NCBI GenBank assembly: GCA_020635855.1 | Contig: JACJYZ010000003.1 | Span: 310,001 to 374,000, forward strand | Source of the DNA: Flavobacteriales bacterium | GTDB taxonomy: Bacteria; Bacteroidota; Bacteroidia; JACJYZ01 | Direction: 5' to 3' | Length of the DNA: 64,000 bases | Shown: piece by piece, positions 36,841 to 46,317 of the stretch | Position numbering within the stretch: position 1 is the stretch's first letter | Layout of the letters: the number at the start of each line of letters is the position of its first letter | Program-made: the position numbers and the translations under genes | The notes under the pieces: model-generated | Databases searched by the model: none | Told to the model about the DNA's origin: nothing | Seen by the model: the letters and a program-made list of their open reading frames with translations, nothing else

Positions 36841-37419
36841 ATGAAATACTTCTACAACAACTATGTGGTGAAAGACGAAGATGCATACATCAACGGTATG
36901 CAGGGTGAGACCGAACAAATGGGCGCGGAATACGCATCGGGTATTCCCATGGAATTAGGAAACCTGGATCTTGTTTACACATATGGTGAGGTGCAGGCAC
37001 ACAAATGCGACTGGCTGGCAGGCATTCAGTTTGTGCCACTGGTGTCGGAACAATTCAGAAAAGTGGTAGAAGCACACGCCCCCGGTGAAGCGGAATTTCA
37101 TCCGGTGCGTATCCGGTGTGAGGAAAACGGAAAGGAAGATACATCTTACAGTTTCATGAACCTACTGAACAATGTGAGATGTATGGACAGGAAGAAGTCG
37201 AAACTTGTGTTGTTCACACCCGGCCACGACGTGGTTTCGGATATTAAAAAACTGGTGCTTGAAGAAAAGGCGATTGGTGACAGGCATCTATTCCGTGTGG
37301 CAGAATTCCCTTCACTGATACTCTTTAGTGAGCCGCTGAAGGAAAAGCTGGAGGCAGCAGGCTTGTCAGGAGTGGAATGGAAGGAAGCTTCCGGTTACAG
37401 TTCGGTGCTGATGTTCTGA
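36841..37419 (+). CDS. Imm11/DUF1629-like immunity protein
   Basis: This 192-aa protein matches the Imm11/DUF1629 (MXAN_0049-type) immunity family in its core: LVSEQFRKVVEAHAPGEAEF, HPVRIRCEENGKEDTSYSFM, NLLNNVRCMDRKKSKL and the closing FPSLILFSEPLKEKLEAAGL. The ATG at 36841 is chosen because upstream codons overlap the toxin gene and do not fit the family. It follows the AHH toxin by 2 bases, so it is the expected cognate immunity protein that would bind and block the nuclease in the producing cell. Confidence 0.85.
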   Translation: MKYFYNNYVVKDEDAYINGMQGETEQMGAEYASGIPMELGNLDLVYTYGEVQAHKCDWLAGIQFVPLVSEQFRKVVEAHAPGEAEFHPVRIRCEENGKEDTSYSFMNLLNNVRCMDRKKSKLVLFTPGHDVVSDIKKLVLEEKAIGDRHLFRVAEFPSLILFSEPLKEKLEAAGLSGVEWKEASGYSSVLMF

Positions 37420-37473
37420 GCGGAAGCAGGACGCAAATTCTTCGGTTATTTCTGTGATAAGGCGTACGATCAA

Positions 37474-37505
37474 TTTGGTAGCCTCCGCAGGTTGCGCTAA
37501 ATTTG
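37474..37505 (+). promoter_or_regulatory. Candidate Bacteroidetes promoter before LytTR regulator
   Basis: A TTTG at 37474-37477 and an exact TAnnTTTG (TAAATTTG) at 37498-37505 are 20 bases apart, as in the Bacteroidetes -33/-7 consensus. Transcription would start near 37511, about 60 bases before the ATG at 37572. No terminator was found between this and the immunity gene. Confidence 0.6.
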
Positions 37506-37571
37506 CATGCCAGGCCGCATTTTTCTGGATGTTGTCGGGGTGTGATGCGCCCCCTTTAAGTTGTAAGTGAA

Positions 37572-38300
37572 ATGATTCGTTGCGCAATTATCGAAGATCA
37601 GCCGAGTGCGGCTGAAGTGATCAGGTATATTCTTCAAAAGAACTTCCCGGAATTCAAAATAGAAGGCGTTGCAAGAGACGTCAGCGAAGGCGTTGCTTTG
37701 CTCCGTAAAACGGAACCCGACCTGGTGCTGACAGATGTGGAACTTCCCTCCGGTACCGGGTTTGATATCCTGAATGTCACCTCCGATATTCCGTACTAAA
37801 CCATCTTTGTTTCTGCGTTCGACAACTACGCGATCCGGGCCATTAAATCGCATGCACTGGATTACATCATGAAGCCCGTGGACGAACCGGAATTGGTGAA
37901 TGCCATTAAATTGGCTCAGCAAAAGATTGAGAACAAGGGCAGCAGGGCGAGATTTGCGAAAGACCGGCTGATCCTGAGCAACCAGCAGGGCATGATCTTC
38001 ACCCATGCGGCAAACATCATCCGGGTGGAAGCCGACAGCAACTACAGCACCTTCTACTTTAACGATCAGCAACGGCAGGTAATCTCCAGAAACGTGGGCT
38101 ACTACGAAGAACTGCTGGTGCCGCACAACTTCTTCCGTATACACCAGAAACACCTGGTGAACCTGTCACACGTGAAGAAGTTCATCAAGGGAGACATTGA
38201 CCTGGTGGAAATGTGTGATGACAGCCGTGTAGAGGTTTCCAGAAGAAGGAAAGGCGAATTCCTGCAGGCGATGAAAGCCAATGAAGAGCAGGCTTCCTGA
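37572..38300 (+). pseudogene. LytTR response regulator interrupted by one in-frame stop
   Basis: Read through, the 242-aa product is a normal LytTR response regulator. The receiver domain (MIRCAIIEDQPSAAEV) has phospho-acceptor D55 in LVLTDVELPSGTG, and the LytTR DNA-binding domain follows (RVEADSNYSTFYF, FFRIHQKHLVNLSHVKKF). A TAA at 37797-37799 falls inside the receiver at a place where the frame continues unchanged on both sides; a CAA codon there would restore it. The pieces 37572-37799 and 37869-38300 are thus one broken gene. It is 24 bases upstream of the sensor kinase at 38325, its likely partner. A sequencing error is the main alternative. Confidence 0.8.
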
Positions 38301-38324
38301 TATCAGCTTCCCGATCTTGCAGTG

Positions 38325-41300
38325 ATGCCCTGGTATTTCATATCGGGGAGATCGGCGCGGTGGCGATTTTGCGGTTTGTGGACAGTATGCTTCCTCATGA
38401 CCGCACTCCGGTTGCAGGCGCAGGAACTTGCTTTCAAACATTACGATACGGGTGAAGGTCTTCCGGGCTCCGAAGTATACGATGTGCTTGAAGATTCCCA
38501 AGGTTACATGTGGTTCGCAACCGACATGGGTGTGGCCCGCTACGACGGATATGCCTTTGAAGCTTTTACCACCGAGGATGGCCTCTCGGACAACACCATT
38601 TTTGAAATCTGTGAGGACGGGAAGGGGAGGATCTGGTTCGCCGGATTCAACCAGCGCCTGTGCTATTTTGAACGAGGGCGAATTCATCCTTTCGTTAACA
38701 ATGATGCCCTGATCCGCATGATCAACAACAAGTCGGGGTTGATCTTAGGGATGGTGGTGGATGCCAACAATTATATTTATCTGGGTTTGAAATCCGGTGG
38801 TTATTTCCGGATCACATCCGGAGGTGAAATCATTTCACTTGCACCGAATAGCAGCCCTACAAGGTATGGATGGTATTCCGTTCCCGTAGAGAATGACAGG
38901 ATCACATTCACGATCAAACCGTCGGAATTCGCAAGAAATTACAGGGGGTATGTCATCGAAGGGAAAGATACCCTTCAGCTATTTGATGATGTAACCAAAA
39001 AAGGCGAAGCGGGTTTGGGATCCGGGTTTGTTCTTCGCAGCCTGGCTGTGAATGATACGCTTCAGCTTGCGGTATGGGGTAAAAATTTGTGGTGGATAAC
39101 ACCGGATACGGTGATCCTTAAAACAATGGAATATTCTGCCCTTCATCTTCAGGAAGATTCGACCGGGAATGTGTGGGTTTCACTTATTGATGGCGGTGTG
39201 TATCGGTTCACACCACCACTTTCACCGGATCACCAACCCGATCAATGGCTGAAGGGCGTATCGGTTACATCCGTTACAAGAGACCGGCAAGGCGGGATGT
39301 GGTTCGGAGGTATGACCGAAGGCGTGTATTATCTTCCCACTTCCAACATGCACATCATGCCATTTTACGAATCCCGGAATGTGAATACCATGTTGTTTAT
39401 GGAAGCCGGTAAGGACTGCATATACCTGGCCAACATCCTGGGTGCTGTTGATGAGCTGTCGTTCGAAGGAAAACGTGTCAGGCATTATGCCGAAAGGGAA
39501 CATTCCGATGCAAGCCATGTTCGTCATACAACCATGGACCGTAAGGGCGACAGATTCATCCTATGGGAAGGCGGGATGAAAAGAATTGAATATGTGCGAA
39601 ACGGGGAGGTCCGGCCAATACCCTTCAACAGGATGGTGCGGGATGCAGTATGTATCGGAGATACCATTGTGGGCGTAGGTATCCGAACCATCTCATGCCT
39701 GGTGGGAGATACACAATACCTGAATGTTCTCCCGAAATCATATTCAGCTACCATGACCTCTGTAACCGGCATGTCGGTAGGGGATCTATACATCGGTACC
39801 GTGGAGGGATTGTATAGGTATCGCTCCGGAGCTTTTTATTTTCTCGGCGATACGGACAAAAGGCTTCGCGCCCGGGTTACCGCCATGGAGATTGCCCCCG
39901 ACGGGACCATATGGATCGCGACAAAAGGTGCCGGATTGCTGGTATACAAAGATTCCGTTCTCCGCCAGTACAGCGAAGCCGACGGACTATGCAACAACCT
40001 GCTCACGGATGTAACGCTTGATGACAACGGGGATGTGTGGGTGACCTCATTCTCCGGCGCCAGCCGGGTGAGGCCTGGAAATGAGCATCCCATCCTCACC
40101 CTGACGACCGCATCCGGTATCGCCAGCAACCATGTGATGCAGGTTGCAACAGGTGGCGGAAAAGTATGGTTGCTTACCGATAAGGGGTTGAGTTGGTTTT
40201 CCAGGGAGGTGGTTGATCCTGAGACGTATTTTGCACCCATCCGTTTCCGGGAAGTGATGGTCAACAATGTGCCGGCCCCGGATACCAGTCACCTGCTACT
40301 TAAACCCGGCGAAAGAAACATTGAAATCCGTTTTGCGGCACTCGACTACCAGCAGTCGGGCAAGGTTCGTTACCGCTACAGGATTGCCGGATTGGAAGAG
40401 TCATGGTCAACGACAACCCTGCACTCCGTGCGATATGCCAAACTCCCCAAGGGCGAATACACGTTCGAGGTAACGGCAGCCAACCAGCTCGGTCAGTGGA
40501 ACCCGGTTCCCGCAACCTTCGAATTCACCATACAACCTTATATATATGAAACCACCTGGTTCATGTTGCTGGGTGTTGCGTTGTTGATCGGGTCGGCCGT
40601 TTGGTACGGCAGGTACCGGATCCGCCAACTGGCATGGAAAAATGCCATCAGGGAAGAGCAGAACAATTTCCAGATGCAGGCGCTCATCGCCCAGATGAAC
40701 CCCCACTTCCTGTACAATTCGCTGTGTTCGATCCAGTATTTCATCATCCGCCATGATATCGATACTTCCAACAGTTTCATTGCGCACTTCGCCCGCCTCA
40801 TGCGGCTGGTGCTGGAAAACTCACAGAAGCCGCTCATCCCCCTGGAAGCGGAACTGGAAGCCCTGGAGAATTATATGAAACTGGAGGTGCTGCGCCTTCC
40901 CCAGGGTTTCGATTATTCCATTGAAGTGGACGATGACGTCAATACCCGGGAAGTGAAATTTCCCAGCCTGCTGCTGCAGCCTTTTGTTGAGAATGCCATC
41001 TGGCACGGACTGATACCGAAATCCGACCGGGGCCGTCTCTCCATCCGGATCACCAGGGCTGGTAACCGCCTCCGGTGCGAAATTGAAGACAACGGCGTGG
41101 GCAGGCAAGCTGCTGCCACCAACCGGGAAACATCCAGGCCCGGCCATGAGTCGCATGCCACCAAACTTATAGATAAGCGGCTCGACCTGCTGCACCAGAT
41201 GATGGGCGAGGTCTTTCATTGTGAGTATATCGATCTGAAAGATGCAGACGACCATCCGGTTGGTACATGCGTGGTTCTCACGTTTCCGGAGATCAGATAG
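38325..41300 (+). CDS. LytS-type sensor kinase with periplasmic beta-propeller, copy 1
   Basis: This 991-aa membrane kinase (ATG 38325; GTG 38322 adds one residue) has a signal peptide of about 28 residues. Two-component-regulator propeller repeats follow (for example GYMWFATDMGVARYDGYAFE and DGTIWIATKGAGLLVYKD), then a Y_Y_Y domain (YRYRIAGLEESWS) and a membrane helix at about 744-764. The cytoplasmic LytS-like kinase carries the motif NPHFLYNS (His794) and an ATPase N box ENAIWHGL with EDNGVGR. It senses an unknown periplasmic signal and would phosphorylate a LytTR regulator. The adjacent regulator gene upstream is broken. Confidence 0.93.
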   Translation: MPWYFISGRSARWRFCGLWTVCFLMTALRLQAQELAFKHYDTGEGLPGSEVYDVLEDSQGYMWFATDMGVARYDGYAFEAFTTEDGLSDNTIFEICEDGKGRIWFAGFNQRLCYFERGRIHPFVNNDALIRMINNKSGLILGMVVDANNYIYLGLKSGGYFRITSGGEIISLAPNSSPTRYGWYSVPVENDRITFTIKPSEFARNYRGYVIEGKDTLQLFDDVTKKGEAGLGSGFVLRSLAVNDTLQLAVWGKNLWWITPDTVILKTMEYSALHLQEDSTGNVWVSLIDGGVYRFTPPLSPDHQPDQWLKGVSVTSVTRDRQGGMWFGGMTEGVYYLPTSNMHIMPFYESRNVNTMLFMEAGKDCIYLANILGAVDELSFEGKRVRHYAEREHSDASHVRHTTMDRKGDRFILWEGGMKRIEYVRNGEVRPIPFNRMVRDAVCIGDTIVGVGIRTISCLVGDTQYLNVLPKSYSATMTSVTGMSVGDLYIGTVEGLYRYRSGAFYFLGDTDKRLRARVTAMEIAPDGTIWIATKGAGLLVYKDSVLRQYSEADGLCNNLLTDVTLDDNGDVWVTSFSGASRVRPGNEHPILTLTTASGIASNHVMQVATGGGKVWLLTDKGLSWFSREVVDPETYFAPIRFREVMVNNVPAPDTSHLLLKPGERNIEIRFAALDYQQSGKVRYRYRIAGLEESWSTTTLHSVRYAKLPKGEYTFEVTAANQLGQWNPVPATFEFTIQPYIYETTWFMLLGVALLIGSAVWYGRYRIRQLAWKNAIREEQNNFQMQALIAQMNPHFLYNSLCSIQYFIIRHDIDTSNSFIAHFARLMRLVLENSQKPLIPLEAELEALENYMKLEVLRLPQGFDYSIEVDDDVNTREVKFPSLLLQPFVENAIWHGLIPKSDRGRLSIRITRAGNRLRCEIEDNGVGRQAAATNRETSRPGHESHATKLIDKRLDLLHQMMGEVFHCEYIDLKDADDHPVGTCVVLTFPEIR

Positions 41301-41313
41301 ATACCCGGTCAAT

Positions 41314-41369
41314 CGAATTTTTACCAACCCCCGGCGGATTTTAACCGGATGCCCCGGTATTTGTATTTG
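41314..41369 (+). promoter_or_regulatory. Promoter with paired direct repeats, LytTR-type candidate
   Basis: CGAATTTTTACC (41314-41325) and CGGATTTTAACC (41335-41346) are direct repeats 21 bp apart, about two helical turns, the usual layout of LytTR-protein sites. A TATTTG (41364-41369) follows 29 bp after the second repeat start. The same element at the same distance precedes the gene at 46318. It would drive the secreted protein at 41439. Confidence 0.5.
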
Positions 41370-41438
41370 CACCCCAACGCGCTTGATGCGGTGTTAGTTT
41401 TGACCTACGCATCGCTGTCAAACATCAAATCCTAACAC

Positions 41439-43010
41439 ATGAAAACCTTACGACTCATCTTGCTAATCGCCCTGACCGGTGTATGTGGCATCAGCCGCGG
41501 TCAGTTGATATTCACGGAAAACTTTGCCAACGGGAACGCATGGACAATGGTCAATCCCGGAACCCCGTTGCCTCAGTTGAATATCGCCAATAATGTATTT
41601 GCATTCAACTTGTGTAGCAACCCCGGCTCTGCTGAACGAAGGGCCTTCCGGCCCATTCCGCCATTAACAAATCAGCCGTTTCGGGTGGAGTTTGAGTTCC
41701 GGCCTACGCAGGGTGTCGGGGGCGTGGGGCATCACATTATGGCGCTGACGTGCACGAACCAGGATCCTTTCAGGACCAGAGTGGCGAATCCATACAATGG
41801 CAATAGCATGCTGGAAGTAATGTACAATTCCAATCTGGGAGGCACCAATTATCACTTCATGATACGGTCCAAGTTACCGAACGCAGCACCGGTTAATCAG
41901 GGAGCAATCATCCCGGCTGCTGCGCTGAATGTAACTTACTATTGCCGGTTGGAAAGATTTGGCAGTAACCAGGACGTATTGCTCAGCATCTTTTCAGATC
42001 CGCAAAGAACCAATCCGATACCGGGATCACCGGTGTGCGCTACCGTACCCAATATCAATTGCCTGCAATTCCTTCAGATCGGAGCCAATACCGATGCAGA
42101 CCCAAGAAGAACATTGTCGGCAGCCGTGGATAATATCAATATTTTTACCAGTACCATCGGCGATCAGGGCATTCAGCCTGTTCTGAACATGGGGAGTCAA
42201 TTCAGCCAGGGGCAACCCATCATGGCAGACGGAACCGGGTCAACGGGTAACATCACCTTACACCAATGGATCATTGCCGAATCGGACCAGTGGTGGAATA
42301 CCGATTGGAGCAAGTCCTGCAATACCGGATGGGTACCGGGCCCTCCCGGAATCATAGATCTGACCACGTTGCCCAACTGTTCAGGCGGAATCACATTTGA
42401 AGCCGGAAAGTGCTACCGGGTGGTGCTGGTTGTCAGGGGCAATTGTAACGACTGGAACGATACGCAACAACTGATTTGCCTGAACCCACCGTTGACAGCA
42501 TATTGGGGGTGTGAAGCATATGGTACTCCGGGCAATGTGATATATCAGGATTGTTGCACGCCAACATTTGGACCACCGCCCTTTCAATTCTTGTGGAGTG
42601 ACGGTAATACCACACCGTGCGCGCAAGGCCCCCCCGGTACCGTGGTTAGTCTGACCGTTACCAATGCAAATGGAGAGACCAGAACCAAATCCAACATCGT
42701 ACTTCAATGTCCGATTCCTCCGGGATTTAAAACGGATGGGGATGCGGAGCAGAAGGATGCGGCATTAGCCCCGAACAGGTATGCGATCTTCCCCAATCCC
42801 GGAAAGGGCATTATTAAAACCAACTTCGGTGAGGTGCAGTCGTCCGTTCGTGTTGCAGTATATGACCTTGCAGGCAATCTGGTGTACCAAAAGGATGAAG
42901 CCAATACCAGTCAGGTAACCTTGGACTTGTCACGGGTATCCAAAGGTATCTATCAGGTAAGGGTGCAAACCGAAAATTGGGTTGAAACCCAACGCCTGGT
43001 GATGTACTAA
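41439..43010 (+). CDS. Secreted protein with T9SS C-terminal sorting domain
   Basis: This 523-aa protein has a signal peptide (MKTLRLILLIALTGVCGISR, cleaved after about residue 21). A beta-sandwich-like region at about 25-220 opens FTENFANGNAWTMVNPG. Cys-rich segments follow at about 280-420, one with a PPFQFLWSDGNTTPCAQGPPG motif seen in Bacteroidota surface proteins. The last 80 residues are a type A T9SS sorting domain (YAIFPNPGKGIIKTNF, then VYDLAGNLVY and SKGIYQVRV). It is expected to cross the outer membrane by the type IX system. Its function is unknown; it lies between the two sensor kinases with its own promoter. Confidence 0.88.
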   Translation: MKTLRLILLIALTGVCGISRGQLIFTENFANGNAWTMVNPGTPLPQLNIANNVFAFNLCSNPGSAERRAFRPIPPLTNQPFRVEFEFRPTQGVGGVGHHIMALTCTNQDPFRTRVANPYNGNSMLEVMYNSNLGGTNYHFMIRSKLPNAAPVNQGAIIPAAALNVTYYCRLERFGSNQDVLLSIFSDPQRTNPIPGSPVCATVPNINCLQFLQIGANTDADPRRTLSAAVDNINIFTSTIGDQGIQPVLNMGSQFSQGQPIMADGTGSTGNITLHQWIIAESDQWWNTDWSKSCNTGWVPGPPGIIDLTTLPNCSGGITFEAGKCYRVVLVVRGNCNDWNDTQQLICLNPPLTAYWGCEAYGTPGNVIYQDCCTPTFGPPPFQFLWSDGNTTPCAQGPPGTVVSLTVTNANGETRTKSNIVLQCPIPPGFKTDGDAEQKDAALAPNRYAIFPNPGKGIIKTNFGEVQSSVRVAVYDLAGNLVYQKDEANTSQVTLDLSRVSKGIYQVRVQTENWVETQRLVMY

Positions 43011-43037
43011 TTCATCAGCAGCATACTGTTTTTCATA

Positions 43038-43066
43038 CGCCCCGGTCGACCTGGCCGGGGCGTTTT
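43038..43066 (+). terminator. Rho-independent terminator
   Basis: A perfect 8-bp stem CGCCCCGG / CCGGGGCG (43038-43045 with 43055-43062) with a 9-base loop is followed by TTTT. It lies 28 bases after the stop of the T9SS-sorted gene, so it ends that transcript before the second kinase gene. Confidence 0.85.
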
Positions 43067-43143
43067 GCGTATATACGTTTCAAAATAGAACCACCAGCTT
43101 CATAACCTTCCGGTCATCCTTTTGTTTTTGCATCTTTGTGAGC

Positions 43144-46077
43144 ATGAGCATTCGGTGTCGGACAATCATGCTTCGGGTATGGGTGTGCCTGTGTTTTTTC
43201 ATGACATGGGTGAACGGTCAGGAACTGGCATTCCGTCACTATGGCACCAAAGACGGGCTTCCGAGTGCGGAGGTATACGATATACTGCAGGACCGGCAGG
43301 GCTTCATGTGGTTTGCCACCGACATGGGTGTAGCGCGCTTTGACGGATACACTTTCGAAGTGTTCACCACCGATAACGGTTTGCCTGATAACACCGTGTT
43401 CAAAATGTACCTGGACAGTCACAACAGGATCTGGTTCGGTTGCTACAACCAACGCCTGTGCTATTTTGAGAACGAAGCCTTCCATGCTTACCCATACAAC
43501 CAACTGTTGCTGGATGCCATTCACAACAAAAGCCTGTTGCTGGTGGATCTCCTGGTGGATGATCAGGATGCCGTGCATGTGGGCGTCAAAGCGAGAGGGT
43601 ACTTTAAGATCAGCAAAGACGGAGTGATGGTGAAAGAGGTTACGACACTTCCGGAGGTCATGGGGTATTGTGTCCAAACGGAAAAGGGAATGCTCTCAAC
43701 AGGGTTTGACAATGCAGACATTGAAAAAACAATAAAGTATGTTTCATGTCTTCTCATATCCGCGAACAGATTCAATTATCAACATTGTGTACGTGTAATG
43801 AATGACGCGAAGCTATACAGTGAACCGGTTAAATCGGTTATCAGTGGAGACACGGTTTGCTTGGTTTCCCATGTGAGAAAATTGATGCGATGTACGGAGA
43901 AGGGATGCATAGAAGTTGCCGGTAATTACCAGGTGTTGGATATGGGAATGGACCATCGCCGGAACATCTGGATGTCCACGATAGACAGCGGTGTATACAG
44001 GATGAAGTCACCTTACCAGCCGGGTGTGTGGGACCATTGGCTTGACGGGGAGTCCATCACAGGTGTCACGATGGATGTGCAGGGAGGAATGTGGTTTGCC
44101 ACGGTGGCCAATGGGGTTTACTACCTTCCGGATGAGGTGATGCATGCCCGGCGATTTGAAACATCGGGTAAAAGTAAAGGGCGGCTCATCGCCAGCGATC
44201 AGCAGCATATGTATGTGGTAGGCGAGCAGGGAGACGTGGAGGTGTTGAATGAGAATGGCGATATACAAAGAAGCATGCAGATTAGCTTGAGTAAAAGCAT
44301 GCACATACGGTACCTGGCAGGTGACACGGCTTGCCGGAAGCTGTTTTGTTGGGGGCATGGTAACGCCTGTTATATTCAGAATTTTAAAATCCGATACCTG
44401 GCTTACTTCCCTCATATCACCGATCTGCTTTGTTGGCATGATACGGTGACTGCCGTGGGGCCCGGAGGCATTATTCACCTGGTTGACGATTCAATTTACC
44501 GGTTCGGGTTTCAACAGAAAGAAGTCCCCGCCATCACCTCTATGGCCATGGCTACCGATCGTTCCATGTTGCTCGGTTCATTGGAGGGGCTGTACGGTTT
44601 AGTAGACAACACTCCATATTTTATAGGTGGAGATGATGAGCGCCTGCATGCCCGCATTGTGAAAATGCAAACAGACCGGAACGGCATCACATGGATGGCA
44701 ACCAAGGGGGCTGGCTTATTGGGTTATCGCGACTCGGTGATATATCATTACGACGTGTCCAACGGCTTGTGCAGCAACCTGCTCACCGACGTGAAAGTGG
44801 ATCAGGGCGGCGATATATGGGTGTCTTCGTTTTCGGGCGTGAACCGGATTCGCCCGGAAGGTAAGCCGGAAGTGCTATACCTGTCGAACGCGAATGGCCT
44901 TGTAAGCAATACGGTGTTGGGACTGGCAACGATAAAAAACAAAATCTGGATTCTTTCCGAACAAGGACTGAACTGGTTTGATGCGGATGAACTCCTTCCG
45001 GATACCCTCAATGCCCCGATTGTATTCCGTGGTTTGAAAGTCAATGGCGCCAGCAAACCATGCCGGTCGGGACTTGAGCTGAACCCGGAGGAGAACAGCA
45101 TTGAAATTACATTCGCTGCGTTGGATTTCAGACAGGCGGGAGTGGTTAGATACAGGTATCGCATCAATGGAGAACAGGATTCCTGGAGCTACACTTCACA
45201 AAACACCATTCACTATGAGCGGTTGCCAAGCGGCAAATATACCTTCGAGGTGTCTGCGCAGAATCAGTCGGGTGTGTGGAGTCCGTCCTCTCCGTTTCAA
45301 TTGAGCATATCACCGTATTTCTATGATACGCTGTGGTTCCGTTTGCTGCTGATACTGGTGCTTGCAGGCAGCGTCGGATGGTATGTATACTCCCGTTTCA
45401 GAAGACTGGCATGGAAGAATTCCATCCGGAATGACCTGACGCAATTCCAGATGCAGGCACTCAGCGCCCAGATGAATCCTCATTTTATTTTTAATTCCCT
45501 GAGCTCGATCCAGCATTTCGTGATGCAGCATGACGAACGTGCATCCAACCGTTACATTTCCAGGTTTGCGCGCCTGATGCGCCTGATCCTTGACAATTCA
45601 CAAAAAACCATGATTCCGTTGGAGTCGGAACTTGAGGCGCTGGAGATTTATCTGGAACTGGAGTCCATGCGTTTCAATCAAGGATTCGACTATGCGATCC
45701 ACGTGGATCCATCCGTGAAACCCACGGATGTGCGTGTGCCGAGCTTGTTTCTTCAGCCTTATGTGGAGAATGCGATCTGGCACGGACTCATGCCCAAAAC
45801 AGAAAAAGGGAAACTGTCCATTAAAATATACAAAGTAAATAAGGTCGTCTATTGCGAGATTGAAGACAACGGGGTTGGGCGCCATGCCTCCGTAAAAACC
45901 AATCGGGAAAAACGCCCCGGTCATACATCCCATGGAACCGTCCTCTCCGAGAAACGCTTGCACTTGCTGAACCGGACCACCCGGAATTCCTTTTCATGCG
46001 AATTCATTGATCTGCTGAATGAGCAAGGTAATCCAGCAGGTACCAAAGTTGTCCTGACCTTCTCAGAGATCAATTGA
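43144..46077 (+). CDS. LytS-type sensor kinase with periplasmic beta-propeller, copy 2
   Basis: This protein is 977 aa from ATG 43144; GTG 43138 and ATG 43168 are alternatives, and 43168 gives the tidiest signal peptide (MLRVWVCLCFFMTWVNG). The layout copies kinase 1: propeller repeats (GFMWFATDMGVARFDGYTFE; TWMATKGAGLLGYRDS), a Y_Y_Y domain, a membrane helix at about 730-752, and a LytS kinase with NPHFIFNS (His780), ENAIWHGL and EDNGVGR. The propeller centre differs most from kinase 1, so the two probably sense different ligands. No LytTR gene is adjacent; the intact regulator at 53612 is a candidate partner. Confidence 0.92.
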   Translation: MSIRCRTIMLRVWVCLCFFMTWVNGQELAFRHYGTKDGLPSAEVYDILQDRQGFMWFATDMGVARFDGYTFEVFTTDNGLPDNTVFKMYLDSHNRIWFGCYNQRLCYFENEAFHAYPYNQLLLDAIHNKSLLLVDLLVDDQDAVHVGVKARGYFKISKDGVMVKEVTTLPEVMGYCVQTEKGMLSTGFDNADIEKTIKYVSCLLISANRFNYQHCVRVMNDAKLYSEPVKSVISGDTVCLVSHVRKLMRCTEKGCIEVAGNYQVLDMGMDHRRNIWMSTIDSGVYRMKSPYQPGVWDHWLDGESITGVTMDVQGGMWFATVANGVYYLPDEVMHARRFETSGKSKGRLIASDQQHMYVVGEQGDVEVLNENGDIQRSMQISLSKSMHIRYLAGDTACRKLFCWGHGNACYIQNFKIRYLAYFPHITDLLCWHDTVTAVGPGGIIHLVDDSIYRFGFQQKEVPAITSMAMATDRSMLLGSLEGLYGLVDNTPYFIGGDDERLHARIVKMQTDRNGITWMATKGAGLLGYRDSVIYHYDVSNGLCSNLLTDVKVDQGGDIWVSSFSGVNRIRPEGKPEVLYLSNANGLVSNTVLGLATIKNKIWILSEQGLNWFDADELLPDTLNAPIVFRGLKVNGASKPCRSGLELNPEENSIEITFAALDFRQAGVVRYRYRINGEQDSWSYTSQNTIHYERLPSGKYTFEVSAQNQSGVWSPSSPFQLSISPYFYDTLWFRLLLILVLAGSVGWYVYSRFRRLAWKNSIRNDLTQFQMQALSAQMNPHFIFNSLSSIQHFVMQHDERASNRYISRFARLMRLILDNSQKTMIPLESELEALEIYLELESMRFNQGFDYAIHVDPSVKPTDVRVPSLFLQPYVENAIWHGLMPKTEKGKLSIKIYKVNKVVYCEIEDNGVGRHASVKTNREKRPGHTSHGTVLSEKRLHLLNRTTRNSFSCEFIDLLNEQGNPAGTKVVLTFSEIN

Positions 46078-46141
46078 TCGGTTGTGTTTCCTCAAAGTAA
46101 ATCTGGTTCACTTTCCATAACCATGTAACAGGTGGTTTATA

Positions 46142-46176
46142 CGGATTTTAATCGAAGTCCAGCGAATATTTATTTG
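46142..46176 (+). promoter_or_regulatory. Second copy of the shared promoter element
   Basis: CGGATTTTAATCG (46142-46154) is followed by TATTTG at 46171-46176. The distance between element starts is 29 bp, identical to 41335/41364, and both are followed by CCCC within 3 bases. The surrounding bases differ, so this is not a recent DNA duplication. It would drive the gene at 46318 and possibly the RHS gene. Confidence 0.5.
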
Positions 46177-46317
46177 TCCCCACATCCATTCCTGTAATAA
46201 CTCTCTTTGTGTTGCGGAGCGCTTGCGGCATATGGCAGCTTGTTGCCATCGAGTGTTGTTGCCGGTCTACCCGAAACGGATGAGATGAATTTATATCTAC
46301 CTGTAAATCCAATCAAA

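Noticed and set aside
46207..46317. N-terminal extension of the small T9SS-sorted protein
   Set aside because: The extra 37 residues hide the signal peptide that begins at ATG 46318, and they overlap the region just after the promoter.
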